This document shows positions 25,201 to 39,517 of a DNA stretch of 64,000 nucleotides, in pieces (position 1 is the stretch's first letter; each line of letters begins with the position of its first letter). The stretch covers positions 33,682,737-33,746,736 of the forward strand of contig CP137672.1 of assembly GCA_037976565.1 (NCBI GenBank), read 5' to 3'. Under the pieces are notes generated by a model. The model was not told the origin of the DNA and did not search any database. It saw only the letters and a list, made by a program, of their open reading frames with translations. The position numbers and the translations under genes are program-made. Source of the DNA: Mesocentrotus franciscanus (lineage: Eukaryota; Echinodermata; Echinoidea; Camarodonta; Strongylocentrotidae).

Positions 25201-28200
25201 CATACCCGATGAATATTACAAGCCTACTGCTCTATCAAACCCGGCCATCAAGCTATTGATTGACCTTGTGCAAAACCAATTGCCATTCAATGTCTTTTAC
25301 CAGTAACTCTACAACGAAACATATAGAAATATAAACAACTTTTCACGAGACGGTAACAATATTGTATCTTCACAGGCAGTGCATTAATCAACGTCTGACA
25401 ACACTCTCCAATAGCTAAGTCCCATACATAGCATTTCGAGGGCAGATGGGTTGATGCCACTCAATAGGCTTGCAGATAGATTTCTTGAAACTTATCCGGG
25501 TGATCTTCTAAGATGGCTGATGTGACAAAAGGAATGTTTTCTATAGATCGATGTGAAATATACCCAGTAAGGTAGGCTTCTCGTGCCTGGTTTTAATTAG
25601 GTCACTAAATAACAGAGATGTGGGTTTTGTAAGGAGGACCGCTGCAATATATACCCCAGTTACACCGACGAGACCGACATCAGATGGACCACAGACCGAA
25701 ATGAAACTACATTACCACAGGTGGTCAAGATTGAATAAAAACGAACTCTATTTCAGAATTTGTAATATGGGAAAGCACACAGGGTTTGTAATTAGCAATA
25801 ACATGGGGGGCGGACTGGTAGATTTGATATATATTATACTTGCAAATTCACAAGTATACCAATCGAATGGTTCTGGGGTGGGTAGAGCATTAAACGGATA
25901 TAATTTTGCTTCTGGTTACCCATTGTTACCTGAGTTTGTATTCTTTTTTAAAGAACGTATAATTATTGAACTATTATTTGGCGTCGAGGCTCCATGAAGT
26001 GATGGAATTATGTTTACAGACGGATAAAATGATGCGTTCCCCAATCGTATATAAATGTATCAAAATTCGGAAAGATTTATTTCATATGTATTTTTTACAT
26101 TTACATCAGTATGTTTCAATATTCTTTAAAAGACACTGTATATAATTTATACAAAGAGACCCATTAGGCCATTACCCTTCGCCTAGATCCACCCACCCCT
26201 CCCATTCTTGCACCGTCTTTCACCTATGGCTACGCCCCTTGCCCGAATAATTATGTCTGGAGGATACATTTGACCACCCCGCTACGGTTACAATGAATAT
26301 ACCGTTCGCGCCACTCGCAGCTGTTGACATTTTAATCGCGTTGATTACAATTCATCATCTTCAGCTTTGCGTGACTGTGACGGGACCAGGGGCGTACCTA
26401 GGAACATTTTGAATTACGGGGGCAGCATTGTAGGAAAACCAAAAGTATCCGAAACTTTTGCCGACAAAGACTTAAAATATCCAACATGCAAAAGTAGAAA
26501 GAGTATTTTTTAACAACTGACGGTGGTAAAAAGAAGAAAAAGAGAAGAAATATACCCCGTTACATTACTGTAAAATTTAAATTTGCAGTCAAGAACGTTT
26601 TAGAACTTTTACAACTATAAGAAAGGGTCGTTGATATATCATTTAAATGTGATAACAAGGGTAACAAGATCATAAACGTATATGAAAATTGCCCTCAAAG
26701 AAATGATCTTGAGCTTTCTCGCTCTAGGCAGCTTTTCATATTCCAGATTTCCTACTAGGTCCATATCTATTAACAGCATCGTCTAAAAAGGTATACCAAG
26801 AAGTTATATAAAGCCTTTACAATTTTTCTTCTTCTGTGAAACGGTTAAGATAGGCATACATGTATAGCATATAATCAACAAGGTTTTTGCAAAAAAATAG
26901 ACTTGTCGACATTTTTAATTTTTATTGGGAGGTGTTCAATCCACCCCTCCGCCCCTCCCCTCTCCGCCCCTCCTTCTCCCTTTATGGATTCCTCGAGATG
27001 GAGGTGAATTTTTTGGTACGTGCTCTCTATAGCAGCTGGTAAAATGAAAAAGGAAACCAGCGATTCAAGAATGTTCAACTGGATATTCACTTTCTCTTCT
27101 TATCTTCCATATTGTCCGGGAGATTCTTGCCAGTGTTTAAGATCATCTCACATATACACAGTGCACTTTAGGTATGACAAAGTTCAAACCAGGAAACTTT
27201 ATTAAGAAAAGTGAGTTCACAACCTGTCGGGAGCTTTCAAACAGTAGCCTGTTTGCACTGTCGATTCAAATTTAGTAATAGCGAAAGATTTGTTCTTCTT
27301 GTATTAGAAACTTTAATTTATTCAGTCTGTCTACGTCGCAGTCATCAAACTCAGGAATGAAATACAATGTAGAAAGAAACAGAAGGTATTTTACCTATCT
27401 ATGTTTGTGGCAATTTAGGGTTTTTGAATTCTAAATACATGTAGATTTTCGAGTGCATAGCCTTACATTTTAACTGTTTTAATTTATGTGTTTCCATATT
27501 CACGTACCTTTTTTTGATAAATGTTTGGTCATGACTGGGGAAGACGTGGTCAATTTATTATTTTATTCTTTAAGTTAAAATGCATACGCGCCATGTACGG
27601 TCATACACAGTTGAATAATTACCTTCTCTACACATTCTCTTTACGTCTCGAACATAAGTTAACATTTATAAACCAATTGAGGGAATACGCCATGCTTTTT
27701 CTTTTTGTATCACGGGAACAACTTGTCTGCCGGCTAAATGCAATAGAGACGAGCTATTGGGTCGAAAAGGCGGATCTCCAATAACAGTCAAATTGGAATG
27801 ACCTTTCGTAGAAAAGAATATCACTTTATATTCATCCCATTCTGGGCCTACGTAATTGTTTTGTTTGCTTACCCCAAAACAATCGCAATATCTTCTTTAC
27901 ATATATACGCAAACAAGACCACAAATAAAAACACACGCAGACAACATGTGATATTAAAAATGGCGCATAGAATGCCAAAGATGTTATCAATAGACCTAAT
28001 CAAAAAGCATTGTTTAATGAACACGTTTTTTAAGTATAAATGTGAGAGGAAATAAATTAAGGTAGGCCTATATCACTTAGATGACACGTAAATAGTAAAA
28101 CAAAAAAACTAGTGACAGATATGAAAATAGAACTTAACCGCCAGAAAATCTCATTTTTCATTGTAATAAAACACATGCAGTGCACACTCTTACTTTCCTC

Positions 28201-31200
28201 TGCAAGAGTTTATGCATTAGTTAGTACCCATGCAAAGACAACTATATGATGTAAACCTGGGGGGTGTTTCACAAAGATCCTAAGTTGAACTTAACAATTA
28301 TGGAAAGCCGTTAGCATCTTTGAATATATTTTGTAAAAGTTATTTTCAAAGGCATAAAATGTTGATTCAAATCATTCATGTTTTATTATCAAGGAGATTT
28401 CATGTTCTTGATGTGGAATTTATGAAAAGTCTAAAATACTTGAAGTTTTGCTTTTGAATATATTTTATTTAAGGCTACAAATGGCTCTCCATAATATTTA
28501 AGTCCAACTTAGAGTTAAGTTCGACTTAGGATCTTTGTGAAACACCCCCCTGAACACAGCTTCCAATTCGTTGTAACTATCATCATCTGTATCATTCCAG
28601 AAGAAACCGGTCGTCGTCTTATAAATTATCCCCTTCATTACAAGTCACTTAACATGATTAAGAAAGCGATAATTAAGCCAACAGCATTATTAAACTTGCC
28701 AACACGAGGCTAAGCGGGTCTTAATGAAGATGGCAAGATGTGATGTAAAGGCCTATGGTATATGTTATCTTCGTAGAAGAGAACCAAGTTTTCAAAGAGA
28801 TATATTTGGAGTGTTCACGGTTATCTGCAGTAGATAGGAAATTGTTCTCAAGAAAGGTATTTGACGAAATTTCGTGTTTTTCATGAATATAAATACACTT
28901 AAAGAATATCTGGAAAAGCGTATAAAAAATATTCAATTTACAGTAGGTCTAGTTTTATGCTTTGGCCCGTTTTTCTTATCCAGTTAACTTCAAAATCACT
29001 GAATCAAAATACTACACTATAGAGTAAAATTCCATCTATAATTTTCATTTGACAAGGATTTTTCTTTTCTTCAACAATAATTAGATCGTCCTTAAACGGC
29101 TTCAGGCTATGACAATTATGTCACCGACGTCACTAAGAAGTAATTTAAAACACACACGGTAGAGGCCAGTTATAGTCATTTATTAAACATCATTAATAAT
29201 TAAACGAATTTACGTTACGGGTCAACGAATACATGATTTGCTAATGGTACCTATCTGAAGTCAATTATCTGAAGGCAATAATATATAGGCTATATAGATA
29301 ATCCTAATTAATATGGTGACATCTATTAAAATATGAAATACTTGAAAAGAAAATTGTTTGAAAAAAATCCTTTATTATAGTTGTGTCTGGACGGTTTTTA
29401 AAGTCACACAACTAAAACTCATGCTGACTGGCGATAGTACACTATACACCACACATCACGATGTTGCCTCGGTGTGTATGTAAACAAGCTATGGGGAAAA
29501 TAGCTATTATTGATTTATGACCTCAGAGATACCATTAATCAAATGCCGCTTGCTCGAATATAGGTCGCTTATTTCATATTTGGTGCACGTACAAGGCAGT
29601 GTAGTTTCCAATGTATACAGCGATAAATTCCTAACTCGTTAATAATTCATAATATATTTGGTATATGTCTGCTGAACAGCCTCAAAACAGATAATGATCA
29701 CTGCATTTAATGAATTTTAACCCTCCATGTTTAGAAAGGGGTCTAACAGATTTCGCAATCATGGAACAATTAACACGATGATCATAACAATACGGTTATT
29801 ATAATTAATATATTAATGACAAAACATTCAAGCTGGAATATTATATTGCGATAATATTACACTTCATTTTTAAAAATGCACCATTAATCTACACTTTTAA
29901 TAGAAATAAACTAGATCAGAAAATCGAAGGGAGAAAAATTGCACATTTTATCGTATAGCATTATAACGAAAGAGCATGTCCGGCCCAAGAAAAGGGGCTT
30001 TAAATTTCTATCGATAAAACTAATCCAATAAATATTTATTTCATAATTCGCTTGAATGCATATGCATTAGTTTTTCGTGATATCCATTTTCCAATAATAA
30101 CCTTTGCCACAGCGCAGTATCAAAATACACTTATTTTAAATAGGCATGTGTAATGTACACGGAAATGCAATCAATTTTAAAGGTTCGTATTACTCACTCC
30201 TGAAAATGTGTCTTTAACTCTTCTCTCCTTTCCCCTCGCTTCAATTCTTCTAATTCTTCTTCTTCTTTTTCATTTCTCATATAAACGGTTCCCCTTGTCT
30301 CCCTCATTGTTATCTCCTATCCAATCCTCCATCCCTTTCTCATTCTCCGTCCCATCTCGATCTCCGTACCTCCCCTCCCTCTCTTAATCTTCCCTTCTAT
30401 TTCTGTTTTCCCCAATCTATATCTTCCTCCCTCCCCAAAGCATTTCTCTCTCTCTCTCTCTCTCTCCATCCCTCTCTCCCTTCTCCCTCACTCACTGGTT
30501 CCCGCCCTTCTTGTTTTTAAAACCAACGTTAAAAATATGGTCCCATTTCTTATAATTATGTCAACGGTCGTCTACGTCTATACAAATACGTTAATTACAA
30601 TACAATTATCTTGTATTATCGGATAACTAAGGAACACACAAAGTGTATTTAGTATCACTTTCTTTCTTGATAACAAGAATTTATTTTGAGACAAGAATAT
30701 CATGATAGTTCTTTTCAACAATATTAACGACGGCTCCAAATCAATATCTATTCAGTCTCATTGACGAAATGTTATGACCTCCTCTCACTCTCTCTTTTCT
30801 GGAAAAATAAAACATCTTAAAAAACATAGTAAAGCTATCTCTCAATAAAGATATAAGGAGGTCCCACACAGATAGAAATCAATAAACACAATTAAGAGAA
30901 CGATGGAAGGCTAAATTGAAGAGCTTTCGGAAAAGTGCCGGGGTCGTTTTATAGTATCATGTTATTGTTGGTATTTTTGCTCGTCGTTTAGTGAAATGAC
31001 TTTTGATCGATTTAACTAAATTTCGAGCATTAAATGGCCGCAAGAGAATCAAGTCAAAGCGTCAATCAATATAAACCCAGTCCGAAAGGAAAAGTCAAAG
31101 AATGGATATGGCCGAAAAGGGGAAGATGTTTCAACCGCCACCGGGTTTTGATGATGAAATTTTTTAAAGTTTTGTCTCAAATTCACACAGACAAAATAAT

Positions 31201-34200
31201 TGTGTGGTACCATGATTCTGCTGGTATATCTTTTATAAAACGAAAATGGATAGACAACAAAATGAAAAAAATGAGGCCGAAATGTTATGGGCGAATAAAA
31301 TTACACTCCAGCTTCTTCGAAATATCAAATTTGTCATATTAATATGGCAAGCTGTATTATATACAGCTTTTCAGAACCTTCGACAACTTCAATGACCAAC
31401 AACTATACAAGAAGAACTTTCAATTTACGCATTCTTTCCTACAACATTTTAACGATATTTTGAGATAGATTGATGCCCAATCTGAAGAAGCAGAATGTAA
31501 TAAAAGCTTCTCATTAAAAATTAGATGAAAGCATGGAGTGGAAAAGACATAATTAGATTTCACGGACATAGTAGATTGGGCGAAAAGGAATGACTTTCTT
31601 TTCTTGATCAAACTTGCTTCATTTCTTTTTCGTTTCCTTCCTTTCTGCACCCCCATGTTTTATTTTCCAAACCTTTCCTTGACCCCTATACCTACTTTAT
31701 GCCTATAAGACGAGATACTACAGAAAATTAACAAATCACCGGCGTTCCCTCAAGTTACTTGACATCTTTAAGCCAGACACTTCTATTTGTTTTTCTTATT
31801 TGTACTTCTCTGACAGGTCTGTCGATTTTCAATGGATTCTATGAAGGCAGTCCTGACATCATGTTTCAACTTAACGGTTCGTGTTGACTTTCTTCGTTCA
31901 AACATTCAATTATCTCAGAATGACTGAAGATAGTTACGTCACGGTTTATTTTCTCGTGGACCTAATGAACAGAAGTACTTATTTTATCACTATGAGAACG
32001 ATTTTAGGTATATGTGTACAGAACAGGTCAGTAGTAATAGTTAATCACCCTCATAATGTAACATCGAAATGTTTTCTTCCTTTTAAAGTTTAAAAGCCTA
32101 GCTCGCGATTTTCACCCACCATCAAAACGCACAAAAGCTTTGAAATAATATATCTGACATCTAATGTTTATACAATACGTAGACGAAAATATAAAGCCTT
32201 CTTTAATTTGTTGATCACTGTTATAATATTACCGCTGGGTCTCACACAAAAAGCTGTAATGACGATTTCTTTTAAGAATAACATAAGTCAATCGAAAGCA
32301 ATTTACACCTACTATAACACAAGATAACGGTCTAAAAATTGCAACAATACTCAGCGAAAATGCGTGTGCCGTTTAACGTAAAATTCATCATCATCCTTAA
32401 ACAGTTTGATAGCCGAATCGAAATAATAGTGCAACTCTATTGAGTTGAAATGTGAAGATAATTGCTAACGAAACGATTACGACAATCGTGATCAATATCT
32501 TCACACCATTAAGCTAAGGTTTCAAGGCTGGGGTAGAGTATACATTGCATCCTATTCAATAATCATGTTGAGTCTTAAGTCTTTGTATTTACCCCAACCG
32601 CAGACACAATGGACCCTCAAGTGTTTTCAAATAGAAGCAATAACATATATTATGACATCTGCGCACAATTTCGGGGTATATCAAATTCTGTCCAACGTCT
32701 GGGCGTTTCACGGTTAAAAATAAATAAAAATGATACACTTGTGCCATATTTTTTTTTTTTTTTTTTTTGGGGGGGGGTATAGTATGATTGACATTTCATT
32801 GATACTATTAGATTTATTTTAATATATACAGAGAAACAACTATAATAACCGTTGTAACTCTTTTGAAATTGTTAGGTCTTATAAAACAAAAGCTTATGAA
32901 TGTATCATTTTCTATTTTCTCTATTTTCAAAGAAAGTCTACGCTTGGTAGAGGGTATACCCCAATTATTTTTTAATGATGTTTATTTATGATGTTTTGTG
33001 CAAAGAGTATTTCGGTCAATTTAATCAATTTACAACACTAGCCAAGTAGGAAAGGGAAACAATAGGGCAATCGAGAACATTATTACATCCATCAATACTC
33101 CTTTCAAATGGATTGATTGTTCGTGAGACCCCCTGGTGGGATGACTTGGCATTTACAACATCAAAGTTGTTGATGCGTATGTAATTCGAAGAAAAGATGT
33201 CGGTTAGGAAGATTAAACCAAAGAGATTTGATTAAACATACCTCTCTGCGTCTTACATGATGATGGTTACAAAACAAAAACAACAAAAAACAAGAAAAAT
33301 TGGGGCACATTAAGGAATCTGTATAAGGTTTGAAAAGAGAATCTATTGGTTGATGAGAGTTTCGAAGGTTCGACATGGGCACTGATTTCGTTTAGTTGGG
33401 TAATTAGTATTTGGCACAAAATAACAGTTCGTGACGGACTTCGAAATAGAACAAGTTGCTTCAAACGTTTGTAACAAACTGGTATAAAGCAAATATGCTA
33501 GAGTCCAATGCTACATAATGTGGTAAAAAGGGGCGCTTGTCGACATAAATGGGCTTGCCAACACTTAAGAAGTACTAAATGGGCTTGCCAACGCTCAAGA
33601 AGCACTTCAGTAAGATACGAAGGATTAAATTTCACTCTTAAAAAATGAACAGTTTCTCATTGCACCCCTCCCTTCTTAGTCTTCCTTATTCTCCATTAGG
33701 ACTTGGGAGGTGTAAGACCCTATGTTGTTTGGACTAGACGAGGACCAGAGTCGGTGGAGCGCATCTCATTGCGATTTAGGCTTAGGACCTCCACCGGTCA
33801 ATCCATCTTTTGTTCCTTTCACCTAGGACGCTATCAATTGTCTATGATATCTGATGTCCAAGACAGCTAATACTGTCTTGTTTGCACAAACCTTAAGAAG
33901 GCATTGTCCAGGTGATGGAAGAAGAATCCTACCAGCAGGGAAAGTGTTTGAGAAGGGTCAAGGTACACCGGTGCCGAGTCAATAACGTCATAGGACTCTA
34001 CCAAGGTTTCTACATCTTCAGACACTCTTGGAGTTGTTTTTGAGGGTTGGTGTATATAGGTATCACTTTGACGCGATTTACTCTAGAAGCTTTCTTTCTT
34101 TTATGATCACTACCCTTCTTAATCTCATCTGCAAATATTCTGCGAATGTTTGTGAGGCTTCTTTTCTCTTAAGTGCAAAAGTTGGTAACGGTTTGGCCAG

Positions 34201-37200
34201 TCGGCTCGTCTTGGGGAGTGTTTCTCAAAGACTAAGATCGACTTTAAGTTGGACTTAACTAAGGCATGCCGTTCATGCCACTGTTTGCTTTCACCGTTAT
34301 GATCTTTAGATAATATTTTTTCCTTCAATAATGAATTATCAAAAAATATAAATTCTGTAGATTTGTGACCATGATTTGTACGTCCCTTGAGAGACCAGTG
34401 CCAGTAAATGGTGAGAGCAATCAGTGGCATGAACGGCCTGTCATAGTTAAGTCCAACTTAACGTCGATCTTAGTCTTTGTGAAACACCCCCTGGAATATC
34501 ATTTCGTGCATCCACCAAAGTACACCGTTATTAAAGGTTTTAAGCCACAAAAAGAAACCTAATAGAATATAGATTCTAATCACTTAAACAGAGTGAAGTA
34601 ATTTAAGTTGGATACCTTCTCTTCTCAAAGGTTCTACATTAGGAATACTACTACTCGAAATATGGGCCATTAAGTTTATACACTGCAAAAACCAGGGTGT
34701 TAAATTTCTAACACCAGTATGGTATTGAATTTTTTTGACACCATTGGTGTTATTTTTAACACCGGTCAGATTTAAGCATGCATTAATAATTACTGGGTGT
34801 TAAGTAACATGGTGTTGTTTTATGCTTGGTGTTGAAAGTATCATCACGTGATTTCGTTTAAGGCGGTTGATTGGTCGAATAAGTTTTCACAAAGTGTACG
34901 CGCGCTTAATGATTACTTTACACGTGTTCACAGAAAAATACATTTATCATGATTTGTTAAGCAAATTATGACAATGCACATCAATTTTGTGATTTGTATT
35001 TTCCTTTGGCAATTATTGACCAATAGATTATATGTCCGATCTTGTTACAATTATATTAACGTTTTAGCAATAGATATATTGATTATATGATTACTAACCA
35101 AGAAACAACATGCATGTTTATTATATATATATATGTGTACCAGCCTGTACCACATACATGTTAATCTTGAATTTACTTCAAATGATCTATGTGATGGAGT
35201 TAATGCAATGGAGATTAGAATATACCTATTGGTGGACAGTTGCCAACATCGATTATGAATTATCAGTTTACCACTGGTTCCTCTACCCTGGTCGATAATG
35301 GGGAATATGGAATGTGGGACCATTAGACATACATAAAAAATCTCTAATGGATCAACAAGAATATAAACACTAAAAGTGGAATTGAATTTGTTATGATTCC
35401 AGATATTGGTGTTAATCTACACCAAAAGTGGAATTGAAATTATCTAATTCCAGAAAATGGTGTTAAGTAACACCAGAGGAGTTGTACGATATAGATACCA
35501 AGAAAGTGTTAAATTTAACACCCTTGGTGTTAAATTTAACACTCTGGTTTTTGCAGTGTATGGAGATATGGAGATGGAGATTTTATGTAATGATGTATGG
35601 AAATATCTAAGGATAAGCAAAACAAAATCATCATTATCATGTTTATACATCGTTGTTTAAATCGAGGAGCATTTTCATTTTCAGATATGATATTTAGTTA
35701 CAAACATGAGAAATGTATACCATTATTGTTAGTTTCATGGATATTTAAGATACAGCACCAAATTAACGATGAAATTCCGTTGCACAATCCTTTGAAGGGC
35801 TCCGACACACACCATTTGAAATGGAAGTAATAACAAATCGGAGTTTGATGAACGTCAATAGCCCGATAGATGGTCCACAGATACTTAATATCCAATGATT
35901 CAAAGAATGCGCATGATTTCAGATTGCCCATCATCAAAACAAAAATAGATAGAACACCTATTAACTCAACATCCCCCCCCCACCATCTCCATTACAAGAT
36001 GTTGATTTAGGGGGCACACCTCACACAATTCAAATACTTTAAGTGCACGAGAACAAAAACTGCACCATGTTTTTTGTTTAGTTTTTCGGCACTGTGTCCC
36101 AACCCCCTTTTGCAAACCCCCTCCCCATCCCTATCAGTACACTCTGTTCAATGCCTGATGTTGGTTTACAGCTGCTGGTATCGAGTAATAACAAGTGATT
36201 ACCGACTTGTTGGGCTTGATTAAACTTTGGGTCGAACTCGGTGAAACGAAACACAGGAGCAATTTCGTCCCGTAATTTACGGTGCAATATTGGCGCGTAA
36301 TTGCATGAAGGATGGCCGCCATCTTGGAATGAGTTATAGATAGAGAGATAGGGACTGATCTCGAGAGATGAAGTCTTAGAAGGAAAAAAAAGAGGGAGGT
36401 TGGAATATTACTCCCCGCGGCTAGCATTCTTGGTAAGATTGAAGTACTGATGAAGATAATTATCGGGTGGTATGTGAGGTTTGATCAAGCTAAGGCTGTG
36501 ATGTAAATTGGTTTCGATTGGCCAATTAAGTGTGCATTTGGCAATGAATGATAAACAAAGAGCTATCCCTTTTTCACATGTGCCCGAGCAGATCTCAGAA
36601 GAAATCTACTGTTTACACTTCTCCATTCCTCGCCACAAGAAAATTTGGAGAGGCTCTATAAAGGAAAATATGAAGTGGTACTTGAAAATGTTATAAGATC
36701 ACTTCATAAATGGGGGCGATCAGACTGAGCAAGTAGATGTTTAATGCTAAAGGGTAGAGGGAACTCTCATCCTTGCTATTGGATTTTATAATTATATTAT
36801 TATGATAGTTATGAGAGAAATGAGTTGCGTCAGTTGAATTTCGTACTCAAATTTATTATTTTTTATTTATTTATTTATTTTTTTCGGGGGGGGGGAGGTG
36901 TGTTTTTTGTTGTTGTTGTTGAAATATTTGTCTTAACATTAATTCTTAAAGGCATCGTTTAACAATGTTAAATCAGTGCCTGTGATATGGTGTAATATTG
37001 AAGCCCTACAAAAATGGCGCTTCAAAATGATCAAGAAGTGCCTCAGAAAAGTAAAAATCTTTGAGTGTCCGGTTTTACCATACTCGTTTTTCCCAATAGA
37101 CTGTAGTGTTATGAAAACCGTTAGGAAAATGCAAAATTTGGTTTCGATTTCCAATCATAAATATCTTGATAATCAGACAGGCGATCGGCTTGTAAAAGTC

Positions 37201-39477
37201 ATGGGGTTCCTGACTGACCTAAAGGTTTATAATTATCATTGCAGCATGAGCTAAATCCAGGATTTTGTTTCAGAATCTGAGACAAAGTTACCGGATCCCT
37301 TTAAGTAGGTCTTCTTTCTTTTTTTCGTCATTTATTTAATACTGTTTTATTATTATCATTAAAAAAAACTTATTTTACAATTAATTCCTATCTATCCTTC
37401 ATTTATTCCTCCAACTGTATCGAGTGGGGAAATCTTGTTTCAGTGACCATTGTGATTAATACAATCGCTGCTTTTGCTCAGTTGGATCATGAAATCAATG
37501 TTAGACATGAATATTTAATTTCTTATACGACAATGAAAATGGAATGCATTTACTGAATAGATGGATGAATAAATGAATGAATGAATGTATGTATGAGTGA
37601 ATTAAGGAATGAATGAAGGAATGAATGATATATGCCAAACTACTTTTGATATATGAATTGAATGGAAGCATCAGAAAGATGTTTCTACTGCCGATTGTAA
37701 TCGCAGAGTTCAATGGACCTTTACACATCCAACCGGCAGCATTATAGCGGTAAAAAGAGAAGTGAAAAGAAATGTGTCTTTTGTGATCATTCTTAATCCA
37801 ATTATCGAAAGTGAGAAACGCTCCTAGCTCTCATGCTGAATGAACCGGGGAAGGCAATGGGTTGAGTTCGACATAAAAAGTGAATACAGATGTCAGAGAA
37901 AAAGACGAGGTTACAAATGGACAATGGTAATTGATACAATGCCCAAAAAAGAGTGTCAGAACGACATAACGGTTTGGGGGGCATACTAATTGACAAATCA
38001 ATATCCCCAAATCCAGTTTGATGATTCGCTTTTGAGTTATACGACTATAATTATCACAAGAGCTGAATGGAAAGGATTGTATTGTGCAAGGAATCGACAG
38101 TTGGATAGGTATATAGCCGGCCTATAAATTGACAACGAAAATGACAGAAGGTGGGGAGAATGCCCTTTAAAACAAAAGTGACAGCTCATTTCATCAAGAG
38201 GTGTCTCTCTCGACCCAGGTGCAGAACACCTAAATGGGTGCCTGATTATATTTATTTATTGTAACGTACTCTGCGCTGATCGCAAGCCCTCCATTAGTGT
38301 CATTCCCATATTTGCTCGACTAAAAGAAATTGTACCAAAACAAGGGGAGCGAACAACAACTAAATAGGTATAACATTGGGAATGAAAGTGAGAGAAAGGA
38401 AAGAGTGGAATAAATACAGAAACACGAGCGAGAAAGACACAGAAAGAGGGACAGAGGAGTGAGAGAGATAGAGAGAGAGAGAGAGGGATGACTTAGAGGG
38501 GATGAGAATGCGGGAGAGAGTCGTGAAAGGAAATATCGGAAATGACAATGACTACATGATAACTGAAACAACAGATAATTAAAATCGAAGGCATGAGAGA
38601 AGACAAGGGCAGCAACAAGAGAAAGACCAGCATCTCCGATAAGATAATATAAAACTAAACAGACTTTTAACATGTATAAAAAGACGATAATGGCGGTTAG
38701 CTGACAGTCGATGAGGTGAGGTGATCGAGGTGAACACTTACAAACGTGGCTTTCATTTCTTCTTTTGATGTAGGCTCATTGAATTATTCCAGTTCGATAC
38801 ATCTCGGGTCACGGCTAGGGAATGGGTAAAACAAGGAGCAATGCACTGGCGGAGGGGAAGGGGGAGGGGAAGGGGAAGGGGAAGGTGAAGACGAGGGCAA
38901 GGGCAAGGAGAGATGAGGGGTAGGCATGGAAGTGGAGGGAAGGGAGGAGGAGAGGAGGGGATGGAAAGGGAGAAGGGGAGGGGAGGAGAAGAGGGGAGGA
39001 AAAGTAGGAGAGGGAGGGGGTATTTGTCATAACCTTGTTGATAATCAGGATTAGGAAAGCATGGGGAATACCCCTCCCAATTTTGTACAGTCATTGGATT
39101 TTAGTAACACACACAGCTAGTATTGGAGTTAAAAATGTGTGGGAATAGTGGACCCGGGTTGCAGCTGCATTTCAATGGGCACGGTATATTGATCATGACA
39201 GACATATCTACGTATAAACCAATCATAAACACAATACAGACTTGCTAAACGTAGAAAGGTTCCGTCTATAATGCACATGATTAAATGACATGGTTAAGGA
39301 GGTTGTGTTTACGACTACATCTACTATGGATATGAAACAATTATTGGACAAAAACTGAAACCTATAATTATATCCATAAACGTCATATTTCTCTCTCACA
39401 TTCACACCATCGATCTATTTGTCCGTTTTTATCCCTCAACCCCCCCCCTCCTTTATATATCTATCTCTCTCTGTCTC

Positions 39478-39517
<40 letters not shown>

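Noticed and set aside
25620..25997. 125-codon plus-strand ORF in intron 1
   Set aside because: It is not low-complexity but I recognise no domain, and there is no clear splice or promoter context. A chance ORF of this length is expected in 64 kb.
38320..39094. Ser/Leu and Pro-rich minus-strand ORFs of 113-117 codons
   Set aside because: They fall on GA-rich and G-rich low-complexity DNA.
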